35,755 nucleotides of DNA from Actinomycetota bacterium (GTDB lineage: Bacteria > Actinomycetota > Actinomycetes > Nanopelagicales > Nanopelagicaceae). Shown one piece after another: positions 1-9,517 of this stretch. The notes beneath the pieces are model-generated. The model worked only from the letters and a program-made list of their open reading frames with translations, was not told the DNA's origin and did no database searches. The position numbers and the translations under genes were made by a program. The first letter of the stretch is position 1. Each line of letters starts with the position of its first letter. The stretch spans positions 1 through 35,755 of the forward strand of contig WLDB01000005.1 in assembly GCA_009705035.1 (NCBI GenBank), given 5' to 3'.

Positions 1-980
1 AGTTTTCCAGCGATGATCCCGCCTTCGACAACACCACACATTCCGGGGACTTCGGCGAATTTTTCAGAGACCATAACATGGCATGTCGATGTGCCCATGA
101 TTGCAACCATCTGTCCTGGATTAACGGCATTAGCTGCAGCAGCCGTGACATGCGCATCGACATTGCCAACAGCTACTGCTATGCCTTCAAGTAAACCTGT
201 CCAGCTCGCAGCTTCTGCCGTAAGTGATCCGGCGGGCGCACCTAATTGTCCAATCTGGTGATCTAATTTTTCAGAGATGAAGTTCTCAAACTTTGGATTG
301 AGCTCTGCCAAATATTCGCGGCTTGGATAGGCACCATCTTGCAACATGCCTTTATAGCCTGCGGTACAAACATTGCGCACATACTTGCCGCAGAGCTGCC
401 AGATAATCCAGTCTGCTGCTTCAACCCATTTATCCATGGCGTCATAAATCTCGGGTGCTTCTTCAAGAAGCTGGAGCGCTTTAGCAAACTCCCACTCAGA
501 AGAAATTTTTCCGCCATAACGCGCAATCCATGGCTCCTTACGTGCGTGAGCGAGATCTGTGATGCGATCCGCATGTGGTTGCGCAGCATGGTGTTTCCAC
601 AACTTCACAAATGCGTGTGGGTTCTTTGAAAATTCAGAGAGCTCTGAAAGTGGCGTGCCATCTGCTTTAACTGGCAAGACAGTACAGGCAGTGAAATCCG
701 TAGAGATTCCGATCACCTGTGAGGATTTGATACCTGATGACTTGAGAACTTCTGGGATAGTCTTCTTGAGAACATCAACATAATCTGATGGAACTTGTAG
801 CGCCCAATCAGGTGGAAGTTTGGTACCTGATGTAGGCAGAACATCTTCAATGACTGCATGTGGGTATTCAAAGACGGCGGTTGCGATCTCTGCGCCATCG
901 GAGACTCGCACAAGCAGGGCGCGCCCAGAAAGGGTTCCGTAATCAACACCAATGACATATTTCTCATCAGTAGATTGCAT
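1..980 (-). CDS. araB: Ribulokinase / FGGY-family carbohydrate kinase, C-terminus runs off the window
   Basis: Absent from the supplied ORF track because it has no stop in the window. Reverse-strand translation from ATG at 980 is open to position 1: MQSTDEKYVIGVDYGTLSGRALLVRVSDGAEIATAVFEYPHAV...GISTDFTACTVLPV...KLWKHHAAQPHADRIT...SEWEFAKALQLLEEAPEIYDAMDKWVEAADWIIWQLCG...AVGNVDAHVTAAAAVNPGQMVAIMGTSTCH. These are FGGY/ribulokinase motifs. Confidence 0.9.
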   Translation of the reverse strand, partial: MQSTDEKYVIGVDYGTLSGRALLVRVSDGAEIATAVFEYPHAVIEDVLPTSGTKLPPDWALQVPSDYVDVLKKTIPEVLKSSGIKSSQVIGISTDFTACTVLPVKADGTPLSELSEFSKNPHAFVKLWKHHAAQPHADRITDLAHARKEPWIARYGGKISSEWEFAKALQLLEEAPEIYDAMDKWVEAADWIIWQLCGKYVRNVCTAGYKGMLQDGAYPSREYLAELNPKFENFISEKLDHQIGQLGAPAGSLTAEAASWTGLLEGIAVAVGNVDAHVTAAAANAVNPGQMVAIMGTSTCHVMVSEKFAEVPGMCGVVEGGIIAGK

Positions 981-1004
981 GCGTAAAAGCCTACCTTTAA
1001 TCTG

Positions 1005-1093
1005 CGGAGACGAGGAGATTTGAACTCCTGAAGGGTTTAACCCCTTACCTCGTTAGCAGTGAGGCGCACTCGACCGGGCTATGCGACGTCTCC
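1005..1093 (-). tRNA. tRNA-Ser (anticodon GCT)
   Basis: Reverse complement GGAGACGTCGCATAGCCCGGTCGAGTGCGCCTCACTGCTAACGAGGTAAGGGGTTAAACCCCTTCAGGAGTTCAAATCTCCTCGTCTCCG. Acceptor stem pairs, long variable arm, loop CTGCTAA gives anticodon GCT. CCA not encoded. Confidence 0.93.
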
Positions 1094-1153
1094 TTATTGC
1101 AGGGGAAGTTTACCCGTTCTTTCATCTTCTACTAAACCGCGTAATCTAGCCCT

Positions 1154-2602
1154 ATGAGCGCCAATATCGCCGATGATGAATCGGGTGACCGTAAGCACGA
1201 CCAGAAGCCTTCTGATCTCTTTTCAAATTTTATGCACTCGGGTTGGGCGCCTTCAGATTTACCAGATTTAGCTCCACTAGAAGTTGTTACATATGCCTAC
1301 GCCAGACGAACTGTGCTCTCTGAGGCCTTTGCTGGTTTTCGTTTAGTGATTCCAGCCGGTGGATTTAAGGTGCGTTCTAACGATACTGATTATCAATATA
1401 GGCCTCATAGCGCTTTCGCTTATTACAGCGGAGTCCAAGGCGCAGATGCAACTGCAGATGCTGTTCTTGTTATGGAACCAACTGCAGATGGACATACCTC
1501 TTATCTTTACATCAATCCGCGTTCTACTCGCGAAACTGATGACTTCTATCGCGATTATCGTTATGGCGAACTTTGGGTTGGGCGTCGCTTCACTTTAGAA
1601 GAAGCGCAAACCACTTATCAAATAGAGACTCGTAACCTTAAAGATTTGCCTTTAATTTTTAAGGGTCGCACTAAGTCACTGACAATTCGCGGTGAAGACG
1701 TAAAGGTTGATGAACTCGTTACAAAGCAAGCACGAGAAGAAGAATTTCTTACCTTTACATCAGAGCAACGACTTGTTAAAGATCTTTACGAGATTGATGA
1801 GTTACAGAAAGCTGTGGATGCCACAGCGCTTGGATTCTGTGATGTTATCTCTGCGATTCCTGCAGCGCTAGAACGCCCTCGCGGTGAGCGAGTTCTCGAA
1901 TCTGCATTCTATGGCCGTGCTCGAACATTAGGTAATGATCTTGGATACAACACAATTGTTGGATCCGGTGCACATGCTTGTGTGCTCCATTGGATTCGCA
2001 ATGATGGTGACATCCGACGCGGTGATCTTGTTTTAATTGATGCCGGTATCGAAGTTGACTCTTTCTATACTGCAGATATCACGCGCACGCTGCCAGCATC
2101 TGGAAAATTCACTCGCGAACAATATGCGCTCTATAAGTTGGTTTATGAGGCTCAACTTGCTGGTTTTGCAGCGATACGTCCGGGTGCAAAGTTCTCAGAT
2201 GTAAATGCTGCTTGCCAAGCAGTTCTCGCTAAAGGTCTTGAAGATCTGGGCGTTCTTACTGTAACTGCTGAAGAATCATTGACTCCTGAGATGGGTTTTC
2301 ATCGCCGATGGACTTTGCATGGAGTTAGCCATCACTTAGGTATGGATGTCCACGATTGCGCACATGCACGTAAAGAGAACTATCTTGATGCCGAACTGCG
2401 TGAAGGAATGGTCTTTACCGTGGAGCCAGGGCTTTATATCCAACCTGATGATGAGCTATTTGCGCCTCAATATCGCGGTATCGGAATACGAATCGAAGAT
2501 GACATTGTTGTAACTGCAAACGGATACTTAAACCTGAGTGAAAATATTCCACGCCATCCAGATGAAATCGAGCGATGGATGAAATCCATACTTGGTAATT
2601 AG
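1154..2602 (+). CDS. pepP: Xaa-Pro aminopeptidase, M24 family
   Basis: 482 aa with an N-terminal aminopeptidase P domain and M24 metal-binding blocks (LIDAGIEVDSFYTADITRTLPASGKF, HGVSHHLGMDVHD, GMVFTVEPGLYI, GIGIRIEDDIVV). Confidence 0.9.
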   Translation: MSANIADDESGDRKHDQKPSDLFSNFMHSGWAPSDLPDLAPLEVVTYAYARRTVLSEAFAGFRLVIPAGGFKVRSNDTDYQYRPHSAFAYYSGVQGADATADAVLVMEPTADGHTSYLYINPRSTRETDDFYRDYRYGELWVGRRFTLEEAQTTYQIETRNLKDLPLIFKGRTKSLTIRGEDVKVDELVTKQAREEEFLTFTSEQRLVKDLYEIDELQKAVDATALGFCDVISAIPAALERPRGERVLESAFYGRARTLGNDLGYNTIVGSGAHACVLHWIRNDGDIRRGDLVLIDAGIEVDSFYTADITRTLPASGKFTREQYALYKLVYEAQLAGFAAIRPGAKFSDVNAACQAVLAKGLEDLGVLTVTAEESLTPEMGFHRRWTLHGVSHHLGMDVHDCAHARKENYLDAELREGMVFTVEPGLYIQPDDELFAPQYRGIGIRIEDDIVVTANGYLNLSENIPRHPDEIERWMKSILGN

Positions 2603-2618
2603 TTGGCTAGGTAAGTAA

Positions 2619-2960
2619 TTAGCCTGCTAATTGGATTCCGCACCATGCAGCAAAAAGACCGACGATGAGTGATGCTAGAAGGTTGATGGCTACTTTCTTG
2701 TAGTGCTTGAGTTCATATCCAAGATAGAGATCTAAGATAAAGGTCGACCAAGTTGTAAATGATCCTGCAAAACCTATCGCGAGAAAATCATGCCATCTAT
2801 CTGTTCTGGCAAATGTGACACCGATAAGGAAAGAACCAAAGATATTTACTAGAAATGTTCCCAGGGGGTGATCAGTAAATTTCTTAAAGTATTGATCTAC
2901 TAGATATCTGGCTGGGGCACCTAGTGCTGAACCGAGTGCGACCATTAAATATTGCGTCAT
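2619..2960 (-). CDS. crcB: CrcB/Fluc-family fluoride channel, second of two tandem copies
   Basis: MTQYLMVALGSALGAPARYLVDQYFKKFTDHPLGTFLVNIFGSFLIGVTFA...FAGSFTTWSTFILDLY. The ATG at 2960 overlaps the stop of the upstream gene as ATGA; the listed ORF start at 2975 is probably too long. Confidence 0.88.
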   Translation of the reverse strand: MTQYLMVALGSALGAPARYLVDQYFKKFTDHPLGTFLVNIFGSFLIGVTFARTDRWHDFLAIGFAGSFTTWSTFILDLYLGYELKHYKKVAINLLASLIVGLFAAWCGIQLAG

Positions 2961-3307
2961 CGCACCGGCACCCACTTGCGCGCAAACGGAACCATGATTG
3001 CTGCCGCAATAAGACAGAGAATGACATTGAGGAATAGATAAAGCGGTCCACCTTCACCGCGCTCGATAACTTCATATGTGATTGCAGAAAATGTACCGAG
3101 CCCACCGCAGAAACCAGGTAGTAAAAACCAGCGCAGTTCAGTGATTCCACGACGTTCCATTAATACTAAAAAGAAGGCAGCCAAAGCTGATGCGATGATA
3201 TTTGCTGTTAGATTGCCTTGAGCTGTCGTTGGAAAAATCAGACCAAGACTTAAACGCGAGAGTGAACCTAGAATTCCCCCCGCTGCAACCAGCAGAACTG
3301 CCTTCAG
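2957..3307 (-). CDS. crcB: CrcB/Fluc-family fluoride channel, first tandem copy, likely non-ATG start
   Basis: The listed ORF (2957..3184) starts mid-protein. The same frame extends upstream as (CTG)KAVLLVAAGGILGSLSRLSLGLIFPTTAQGNLTANIIASALAAFFLVLMERRGITELRWFLLPGFCGGLGTFSAITYEVIE, restoring the family N-terminus. An in-frame TAA lies just upstream of the CTG region. Confidence 0.75.
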   Translation of the reverse strand: MKAVLLVAAGGILGSLSRLSLGLIFPTTAQGNLTANIIASALAAFFLVLMERRGITELRWFLLPGFCGGLGTFSAITYEVIERGEGGPLYLFLNVILCLIAAAIMVPFARKWVPVR

Positions 3308-3651
3308 GAGCGGCTCTTCTTAGAAAGTGCGCGGAATGCGGTAGTAATCAACGAAATTATTAGGGATGCAAAGATCGCAGACCAGAAGCCATTAACCGTT
3401 AATTTGTCTGACCAGATATCTGTCAATGAAAGCATCGCAGCGTTGATTACAAAGATAAATAGTCCAAACGTCACAATTGAAACTGGAAAAGTTAGGACTT
3501 TAATAATTGAGCCAAAGAATGCGTTAATCAATCCAAAGAGCAGCGCCACCCATAGATAGGTAAATGGCCCACCATCAATTTGAATTCCTGAGACGAAGAC
3601 TGTCGCTACCCACATTGCAAATGCGAGTACCGCCCAACGAATCAACAACAT
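3304..3651 (-). CDS. Small membrane protein of the phage-holin-4-2-like family (not a phage gene here)
   Basis: 115 aa, hydrophobic: LIRWAVLAFAMWVATVFVSGIQIDGGPFTYLWVALLFGLINAFFGSIIKVLTFPVSIVTFGLFIFVINAAML. Start overlaps the sdhB stop (TAATG). Confidence 0.72.
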   Translation of the reverse strand: MLLIRWAVLAFAMWVATVFVSGIQIDGGPFTYLWVALLFGLINAFFGSIIKVLTFPVSIVTFGLFIFVINAAMLSLTDIWSDKLTVNGFWSAIFASLIISLITTAFRALSKKSRS

Positions 3652-4409
3652 TAACTTCTCTTTTCGCGACGCAACAATCCACTAAACATACGTGCTGGAT
3701 CGTACTTAATATCTACAACACGCTCCTTCATCGGAATAATTGCATTGTCAGTAATCTTGATGTGCTCTGGGCAAACCTCAGTACAGCACTTTGTAATATT
3801 ACACATTCCGAGGCCATGCTCTTCTTGAGCGGTGCGCTTGCGATTTTTAAGAGTGTCCAGTGGATGCATATCTAGCTCAGCGATACGGATAAAGAAACGT
3901 GGGCCAGCAAATGATGGCTTATTCTCTTCATGGTCACGAATAACGTGGCAAGTATCTTGGCAAAGGAAGCACTCGATACATTTGCGGAACTCTTGCGAAC
4001 GCTCGACATCTACTTGCTCCATGCGGGCTTCACCTGGAGCTAAATCCTTCGGGTGTGAATAGGCAGGAATCTCCATCGCCTTCTTGTAGTTAAAGGAGAC
4101 ATCGGTAACCAAATCCTTGATGATAGGAAAGGCACGAAGTGGGGTCACTGTGATGGTTTCATCTTCATCAAATGAGGCCACCTGAGTCATACAGGCAAGA
4201 CGTGGCTTACCGTTGATCTCCATTGAACATGAACCGCACTTGCCGGCTTTACAGTTCCAGCGAACTGCTAGGTCACCCATCTGGGTTGCTTGCACGCGGT
4301 GAATAACATCGAGGACTACTTCGCCCTCGTTAACATCAACTACGACATCTTTGAGACCACCATCTGTTGCGTCACCGCGCCAGATACGGAGATTAAGTTT
4401 GCGCGCCAT
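3651..4409 (-). CDS. sdhB: Succinate dehydrogenase/fumarate reductase iron-sulfur subunit
   Basis: 252 aa with a [2Fe-2S] block (WNCKAGKCGSCSMEINGKPRLAC) and cluster motifs CIECFLCQDTC and CNITKCCTEVCPEHIKI. Confidence 0.95.
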   Translation of the reverse strand: MARKLNLRIWRGDATDGGLKDVVVDVNEGEVVLDVIHRVQATQMGDLAVRWNCKAGKCGSCSMEINGKPRLACMTQVASFDEDETITVTPLRAFPIIKDLVTDVSFNYKKAMEIPAYSHPKDLAPGEARMEQVDVERSQEFRKCIECFLCQDTCHVIRDHEENKPSFAGPRFFIRIAELDMHPLDTLKNRKRTAQEEHGLGMCNITKCCTEVCPEHIKITDNAIIPMKERVVDIKYDPARMFSGLLRREKRS

Positions 4410-6295
4410 TAGTTGGTACCGCCTTTCGCAACTTCTTCTGGTGTCATGTATTTCTCCAACTCGTGGATATCGAAGAGATCAAAGAGTTCCTTTGGGATAG
4501 CTGCGAGCGCTTGCGCCTTTACAACTACTTCGCTGCCGTTATAGCTAGCGATGTGGTTGACCTGGCGCCACTTATTATCCATGGCAGGGAAGTCATCGCG
4601 GGTATGTCCGCCACGTGATTCTTCGCGCAAGATTGCTGACTTAGCTGTTGATTCTGCAACGAGCAACATATTGTCGAGGTCAAATGCCAAGTGGAAACCT
4701 GGGTTGAACTTTCGATCGCCGGCAACAGTTACTTTCTGGCTGCGTTCGCGAATCTGAGCAATCTTGGCGATTGCGTCTTTGAGCTCAGAGCCGGTACGGA
4801 TGATTCCAACTAAGTTGTGGGCAACTTCTTGTAGCTCCTGGTGGAGTGAATAAGCATTCTCGCCACCTTGGTTCTTAAATGGGGCTTCGATGCGATCTGC
4901 TGCTGCCTTAATCGTTGCGTCTGATACAGGATTAGAGCCGTTGCTCTTTAAGTATTCGGCTGCGCCCATTCCGGCGCGACGACCGAAGACCAGTAGGTCT
5001 GAAAGAGAGTTTCCACCAAGTCGATTTGAACCGTGCATTCCGCCGGCAACTTCGCCAGCTGCAAAGAGTCCGGGAACTCCAATAGCAGCCGCGGTATCTG
5101 GATCAACTTCAACGCCGCCCATTACATAGTGACAGGTTGGGCCGACCTCCATTGGCTCCTTGGTGATATCTACGCCGGCTAGTTCATAGAACTGGTGCCA
5201 CATAGATGGAAGGCGCTTCTTAATTACTTCAGCTGGAAGGCGCTTTGAAACATCGAGGAATACTCCACCGTGTTCGGTGCCGCGACCTGCCTTAACCTCA
5301 GAGTTAATAGCGCGCGCAACTTCATCGCGAGGCAAGAGCTCTGGTGGGCGGCGGTTATTGTCCTGATCTTCATACCAACGATCCGCTTCTTCAGGAGTCG
5401 TTGCATACTTATCTTTAAATACATCTGGGATGTAATTAAACATAAAGCGCTCACCCTTATTGTTGGTGAGAACTCCACCTTCACCACGAACAGATTCTGT
5501 TACCAGAATTCCGCGAACTGATGGTGGCCAGACCATTCCGGTTGGGTGGAATTGTAAGAATTCCATATCTTTAAGGTTTGCACCAGCCTTGAGAGCGAGC
5601 GCATGGCCATCGCCAGTACCTTCCCAAGAGTTTGATGTGATCTTAAAAGTCTTTCCAACACCGCCAGTTGCAATGACAACAGCAGGTGCTTCGACGAGAA
5701 CTTCATCGCCATTTTCGCGCCAGTATCCGTAGACACCAGCAACTTTGCCATTCTCTTTCAAAATATCTGTGACAGTAAGTTCGGCATAGACCTTGAGGTT
5801 TGCCTCTGCATCGCCGTACTCAGCCTTATCTGCTTGCTGTAACGCAACAATCTTCTGCTGCATTGTGCGAATAAGTTCTAGTCCAGTGCGATCACCAACG
5901 TGAGCAAGACGTGGATACTCATGTCCGCCGAAGTTACGCTGTGAAATCTTTCCTTCTTTGGTGCGATCAAAGAGTGCGCCCCATACTTCAAGTTCCCAGA
6001 TGCGATCGGGAGATTCTTTCGCGTGAAGTTCAGCCATGCGGTAATGGTTCAAGAACTTACCGCCACGCATTGTGTCGCGGAAGTGAACCATCCAATTGTC
6101 ATTGCTATTGGCATTTCCCATTGAAGCAGCTGCACCGCCCTCTGCCATAACAGTGTGCGCCTTACCGAATAAGGACTTACAGATGATTGCTACGCGTAAG
6201 CCAGATTCACGCGCTTCAACAGCGGCACGAAGTCCTGCTCCGCCGGCGCCGATAATGACTACGTCGTACTTAAGTTTCTGAAGATTCTGTGACAT
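4409..6295 (-). CDS. sdhA: Succinate dehydrogenase/fumarate reductase flavoprotein subunit
   Basis: 628 aa: VVIIGAGGAGLRAAVEARESG, HTVMAEGGAAA, QFHPTG, GGVEVDPDTAAAIGVPGLFAAGEVAGGMHGSNRLGGNSLSDLLVFG. Confidence 0.97.
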   Translation of the reverse strand: MSQNLQKLKYDVVIIGAGGAGLRAAVEARESGLRVAIICKSLFGKAHTVMAEGGAAASMGNANSNDNWMVHFRDTMRGGKFLNHYRMAELHAKESPDRIWELEVWGALFDRTKEGKISQRNFGGHEYPRLAHVGDRTGLELIRTMQQKIVALQQADKAEYGDAEANLKVYAELTVTDILKENGKVAGVYGYWRENGDEVLVEAPAVVIATGGVGKTFKITSNSWEGTGDGHALALKAGANLKDMEFLQFHPTGMVWPPSVRGILVTESVRGEGGVLTNNKGERFMFNYIPDVFKDKYATTPEEADRWYEDQDNNRRPPELLPRDEVARAINSEVKAGRGTEHGGVFLDVSKRLPAEVIKKRLPSMWHQFYELAGVDITKEPMEVGPTCHYVMGGVEVDPDTAAAIGVPGLFAAGEVAGGMHGSNRLGGNSLSDLLVFGRRAGMGAAEYLKSNGSNPVSDATIKAAADRIEAPFKNQGGENAYSLHQELQEVAHNLVGIIRTGSELKDAIAKIAQIRERSQKVTVAGDRKFNPGFHLAFDLDNMLLVAESTAKSAILREESRGGHTRDDFPAMDNKWRQVNHIASYNGSEVVVKAQALAAIPKELFDLFDIHELEKYMTPEEVAKGGTN

Positions 6296-6316
6296 TTATA
6301 TGATCCCTTTATCCTC

Positions 6317-7120
6317 TTACGAGAAGAAGTAGTAGTTGGTCCAGGCGCCAGTCGAAACTTGGCGGACATAAATATCGGCGAAAGCAACCGCTGCTAATGA
6401 GTACCAGGCAAACTTTTGGTGAGAGTGGTTAAGTACTGAAACCCATGACCAGAGCTTGTAGCGAATAGGGTGCTTAGAGAAATGCTTGAGGCGACCACCA
6501 ACTGTGTGGCGACATGTGTGGCAAGACAATGAATACATCCACAACATTGCAGCACTTAGTGAGAGAACAATTGTTCCTACAGAGAATGCGCCCCATTGAC
6601 CATCTTTACCTTTAAAGGCAAGAACAGCGTCGTAGGTAAGAATTACGTTAAAGACTAGACCTGCATAGAAGAACCAACGGTGCGCGTTCTGCAGAATAAG
6701 TGGTGCGCGGGTTTCGCCTGTGTACTTAGTATGTGGCTCTGCAACTGCACATGCTGGTGGTGATAACCAGAAAGCGCGGTAGTAAGCCTTGCGGTAGTAA
6801 TAACAAGTCATTCGGAAACCAAGTGGGAAGATCAAAATAATCAGCGCAGGAGATAGCGCGAAGTTAAAAACTTGAGCACTAACTGGCGTCCACCCAAAGA
6901 GAGTCGCTTCAGGAACACATGCTTGCGATAAACACGGTGAATAGAATGGGGAAATCAAGTGATCTTTATAGTAATTAGCGCCTTCAAATGCTCTAAAGGT
7001 TGCATAGATAACAAATGAGAAGAGCACACCGAAAGTTATGGCGGGCTCGAGCCACCACTTATCTGTTCTGAGTGTGCGCTCTTTAATTTTGGCGCGTGTT
7101 GGAGAAAAAACTCCGGACAT
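6317..7120 (-). CDS. sdhC: Succinate dehydrogenase cytochrome b/membrane anchor subunit (single-subunit actinobacterial type)
   Basis: 267 aa multi-TM protein directly upstream of sdhA; conserved His in LQNAHRWFFYAGLVFN and CHTCRH segments. Confidence 0.85.
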   Translation of the reverse strand: MSGVFSPTRAKIKERTLRTDKWWLEPAITFGVLFSFVIYATFRAFEGANYYKDHLISPFYSPCLSQACVPEATLFGWTPVSAQVFNFALSPALIILIFPLGFRMTCYYYRKAYYRAFWLSPPACAVAEPHTKYTGETRAPLILQNAHRWFFYAGLVFNVILTYDAVLAFKGKDGQWGAFSVGTIVLSLSAAMLWMYSLSCHTCRHTVGGRLKHFSKHPIRYKLWSWVSVLNHSHQKFAWYSLAAVAFADIYVRQVSTGAWTNYYFFS

Positions 7121-7242
7121 TACGACTCCCCTACTTCAACGTTTACGGCCAGCTAAGGCCGGTTCACTTATGGGGTAAGTGTGCGCTTATTGAGCAAAAG
7201 TATCCATATCAGCTGAGCTCATTGCATTATGAGCTCAGCCAC

Positions 7243-7297
7243 AAAAAAGAGAACCCGCCCCAAGGCACCAATTATTTGGGCATGGGACGGGCTCTTT
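7243..7297 (-). terminator. Intrinsic terminator downstream of tRNA-Ser(TGA)
   Basis: Minus strand AGAGCCCGTCCC...GGGGCGGGTTCTC followed by TTTTTT. Confidence 0.78.
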
Positions 7298-7306
7298 GCT
7301 TTACCG

Positions 7307-7389
7307 CGGAGGACGTGGGATTTGAACCCACGAGGCTTTCACCTGCCGGTTTTCAAGACCGGTGCACTCGGCCGCTATGCGAGTCCTCC
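7307..7389 (-). tRNA. tRNA-Ser (anticodon TGA)
   Basis: Reverse complement GGAGGACTCGCATAGCGGCCGAGTGCACCGGTCTTGAAAACCGGCAGGTGAAAGCCTCGTGGGTTCAAATCCCACGTCCTCCG; stem CCGGT/ACCGG with loop CTTGAAA gives anticodon TGA. Confidence 0.95.
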
Positions 7390-7427
7390 GTGGGAGAGGT
7401 TACCCGAGTTTGAGTGTTTTTGAAAAA

Positions 7428-8252
7428 TTAAGCGGGGAGATCGAGGAGCGCATCTATGGCTTTGGCGACTCCATCTTCTTCGCAAGGCGCGGCGACGTTT
7501 TTGGCGATTATCGCGCCATCTGGATGACCCGATGCCATTGCATAAGAGCGACCAGACCATGCAAGCATCGAAAAGTCATTGGGATTATCGCCAAAGGTAA
7601 CGCAATCAGCTGCATCGATTCCAAGACGGGCGGCCATCTTTGCAAGCGTTGCGCCTTTAGAAACATTAATTGCAGAAATTTCAAGTAATGAATCGTGCGG
7701 ATTGGAATGGGTTACCGTTACCAAACCATCAAGAACTGGGATTGCAATATCGAGCATTGCATCAGATGAAAGATTTTGCGCCGAACAACGAGCCAACAGT
7801 TTAAGTGCCGGAGATTGAATAATCTCTTCAATCACATTTACGCCAACATTGTCTAATCCAACATCCCAGCGAGGTATGTAGGCCTTTTCACGATGAAAAT
7901 AGTTATGAGACTCAACCGCAAATGAAATCTCTGGGATAGCCAGACGTAATCTTTTTATCGTCTCAAGTTGATCGTCGACACTAATAAGCCATTCTTCTAA
8001 AACTTTGTCGCCAAGTAAGTCGTACAACATCGCACCGTTACCACAAATTGCATTTCCGAATCCAAATGCTTCTTTGATTTCAGGCATCCAACGCGGTGGG
8101 CGACCAGTCACAAAGAATATTTCTACACCCATATCGCGAGCACGTTTAAAGGTAGTGACAGTGCGCTCGGAGATTGTTCCGTCGTGATTAACAATGGTTC
8201 CGTCGAGATCAGTTGCAATTAATTTTGGGCGGCGACCAGTCAACGAACTCAT
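7428..8252 (-). CDS. HAD-superfamily hydrolase (Cof-type)
   Basis: 274 aa: [15 protein letters not shown] (DxDGT), [17 protein letters not shown]. Confidence 0.9.
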   Translation of the reverse strand: MSSLTGRRPKLIATDLDGTIVNHDGTISERTVTTFKRARDMGVEIFFVTGRPPRWMPEIKEAFGFGNAICGNGAMLYDLLGDKVLEEWLISVDDQLETIKRLRLAIPEISFAVESHNYFHREKAYIPRWDVGLDNVGVNVIEEIIQSPALKLLARCSAQNLSSDAMLDIAIPVLDGLVTVTHSNPHDSLLEISAINVSKGATLAKMAARLGIDAADCVTFGDNPNDFSMLAWSGRSYAMASGHPDGAIIAKNVAAPCEEDGVAKAIDALLDLPA

Positions 8253-9517
8253 ACTAGTTCGAGCTTTGTAGTGCCTAGGAATGGTTGTAGCGCTGCTGGA
8301 ACATTGACTGTGCCATCTGCATTTTGATGGTTTTCAAGGATTGCAACAATCATTCGTGGGATAGCAACCAATGTTCCGTTGAGTGTTGCTACAGCTTTTG
8401 TGCCATCACTATCTTTATAGCGAATATTGAGGCGTCGGGCTTGGAATTCGGTGCAGTTGGATGTGCTTGTGACTTCGCGGTAAGCGCCTTGTGTTGGAAT
8501 CCATGCCTCGATATCGAATTTACGGGTCGCACTAGATCCAAGATCTCCAGATGCAACATCGATTACTCGATAAGGAATCTCCATTGCATTAAGGAAATCC
8601 TTCTCCCACTGCAATAAACGTTGGTGTTCAGCTGCAGCATCTTCAGGCTTGCAGAAGGTAAACATTTCAACCTTATCGAATTGATGAACACGAATGATTC
8701 CGCGAGTATCTTTTCCATAAGTGCCTGCTTCGCGGCGAAAACATGAGGAATAACCCGCGTAACGCATCGGCAATTTATCGCCACTCAGAATTTCATCCAT
8801 ATGCATTGCAGCGAGTGGAACTTCAGAAGTTCCGACTAAATACACATCATCACTCTCGATGCGATAAACATTCTCGGCTGCTTGACCAAGGAAACCTGTT
8901 CCCTCCATTGCTGCAGGATTAACAAGTACCGGTGGAATAACTGGAGTAAATCCGTTCTTACGTGCGCTTTGAATTGCATAGTTAACGAGTGCAAATTCGA
9001 GCATCGCGCCTGATCCAGTTAAATAGTAAGAACGTGAACCAGCAACTTTTGCACCGCGTTCGGTATCGATTGCTCCCAGTAATTTGCCAAGTTCAACATG
9101 ATCCTTAGGTGCAAAGCCATCTTTTGCAAAATCGCGGGGTGTTCCGACATGTTCGATTGTGACAAAATCTTCTTCTCCACCAATAGGTGCCGCTGTATCA
9201 AGAAGATTAGAAAGTTGAAGTAGTAAAGCCTTTGCTTGCTCTTCAATTTCAGAACGCTTGCTATCAGCTGCCTTCACGCGATCAGCGAGCTCTTTTGCAT
9301 TAGCTAAGAGCGCTGCTTTCTCATCACCTTTGGCGGCGCCGACGCTCTTTGAATGTGCGTTCTGTTCTTGGCGCAGGGCTTCAAATTCGCTGATTGCAGC
9401 GCGCTTAATCTCATCGATTGCAAGGATTTGATCGACTAGTTCGACGCTTTCGCCACGACCTTTTTGTGAAAGGCGAACAACATCAGGATTCTCGCGTAAG
9501 AATTTGATATCGATCAT
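8249..9517 (-). CDS. serS: Seryl-tRNA synthetase
   Basis: 422 aa starting [23 protein letters not shown]; class II motifs [31 protein letters not shown] and [19 protein letters not shown]; coiled-coil N-terminus. Confidence 0.97.
   Translation of the reverse strand: MIDIKFLRENPDVVRLSQKGRGESVELVDQILAIDEIKRAAISEFEALRQEQNAHSKSVGAAKGDEKAALLANAKELADRVKAADSKRSEIEEQAKALLLQLSNLLDTAAPIGGEEDFVTIEHVGTPRDFAKDGFAPKDHVELGKLLGAIDTERGAKVAGSRSYYLTGSGAMLEFALVNYAIQSARKNGFTPVIPPVLVNPAAMEGTGFLGQAAENVYRIESDDVYLVGTSEVPLAAMHMDEILSGDKLPMRYAGYSSCFRREAGTYGKDTRGIIRVHQFDKVEMFTFCKPEDAAAEHQRLLQWEKDFLNAMEIPYRVIDVASGDLGSSATRKFDIEAWIPTQGAYREVTSTSNCTEFQARRLNIRYKDSDGTKAVATLNGTLVAIPRMIVAILENHQNADGTVNVPAALQPFLGTTKLELV

Noticed and set aside
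13-967. ORFs 13..261, 263..589, 339..629, 559..783 and 713..967
   Set aside because: All overlap the in-frame ribulokinase reading frame, which the ORF track omitted only because it runs off the window.
3304-3651. Phage-holin-like protein as evidence of a prophage
   Set aside because: No other phage genes nearby; this family is widespread as a chromosomal membrane protein and the gene is embedded in the sdh operon.
4525-6281. Multiple 60-90 aa ORFs antisense to or out of frame within sdhA
   Set aside because: Fully contained in a long, motif-supported CDS; no plausible start context or family signal.
7096-7423. ORFs 7096..7413 and 7229..7423 on the + strand
   Set aside because: They run antisense through tRNA-Ser(TGA) and its terminator and have no recognisable protein motifs.
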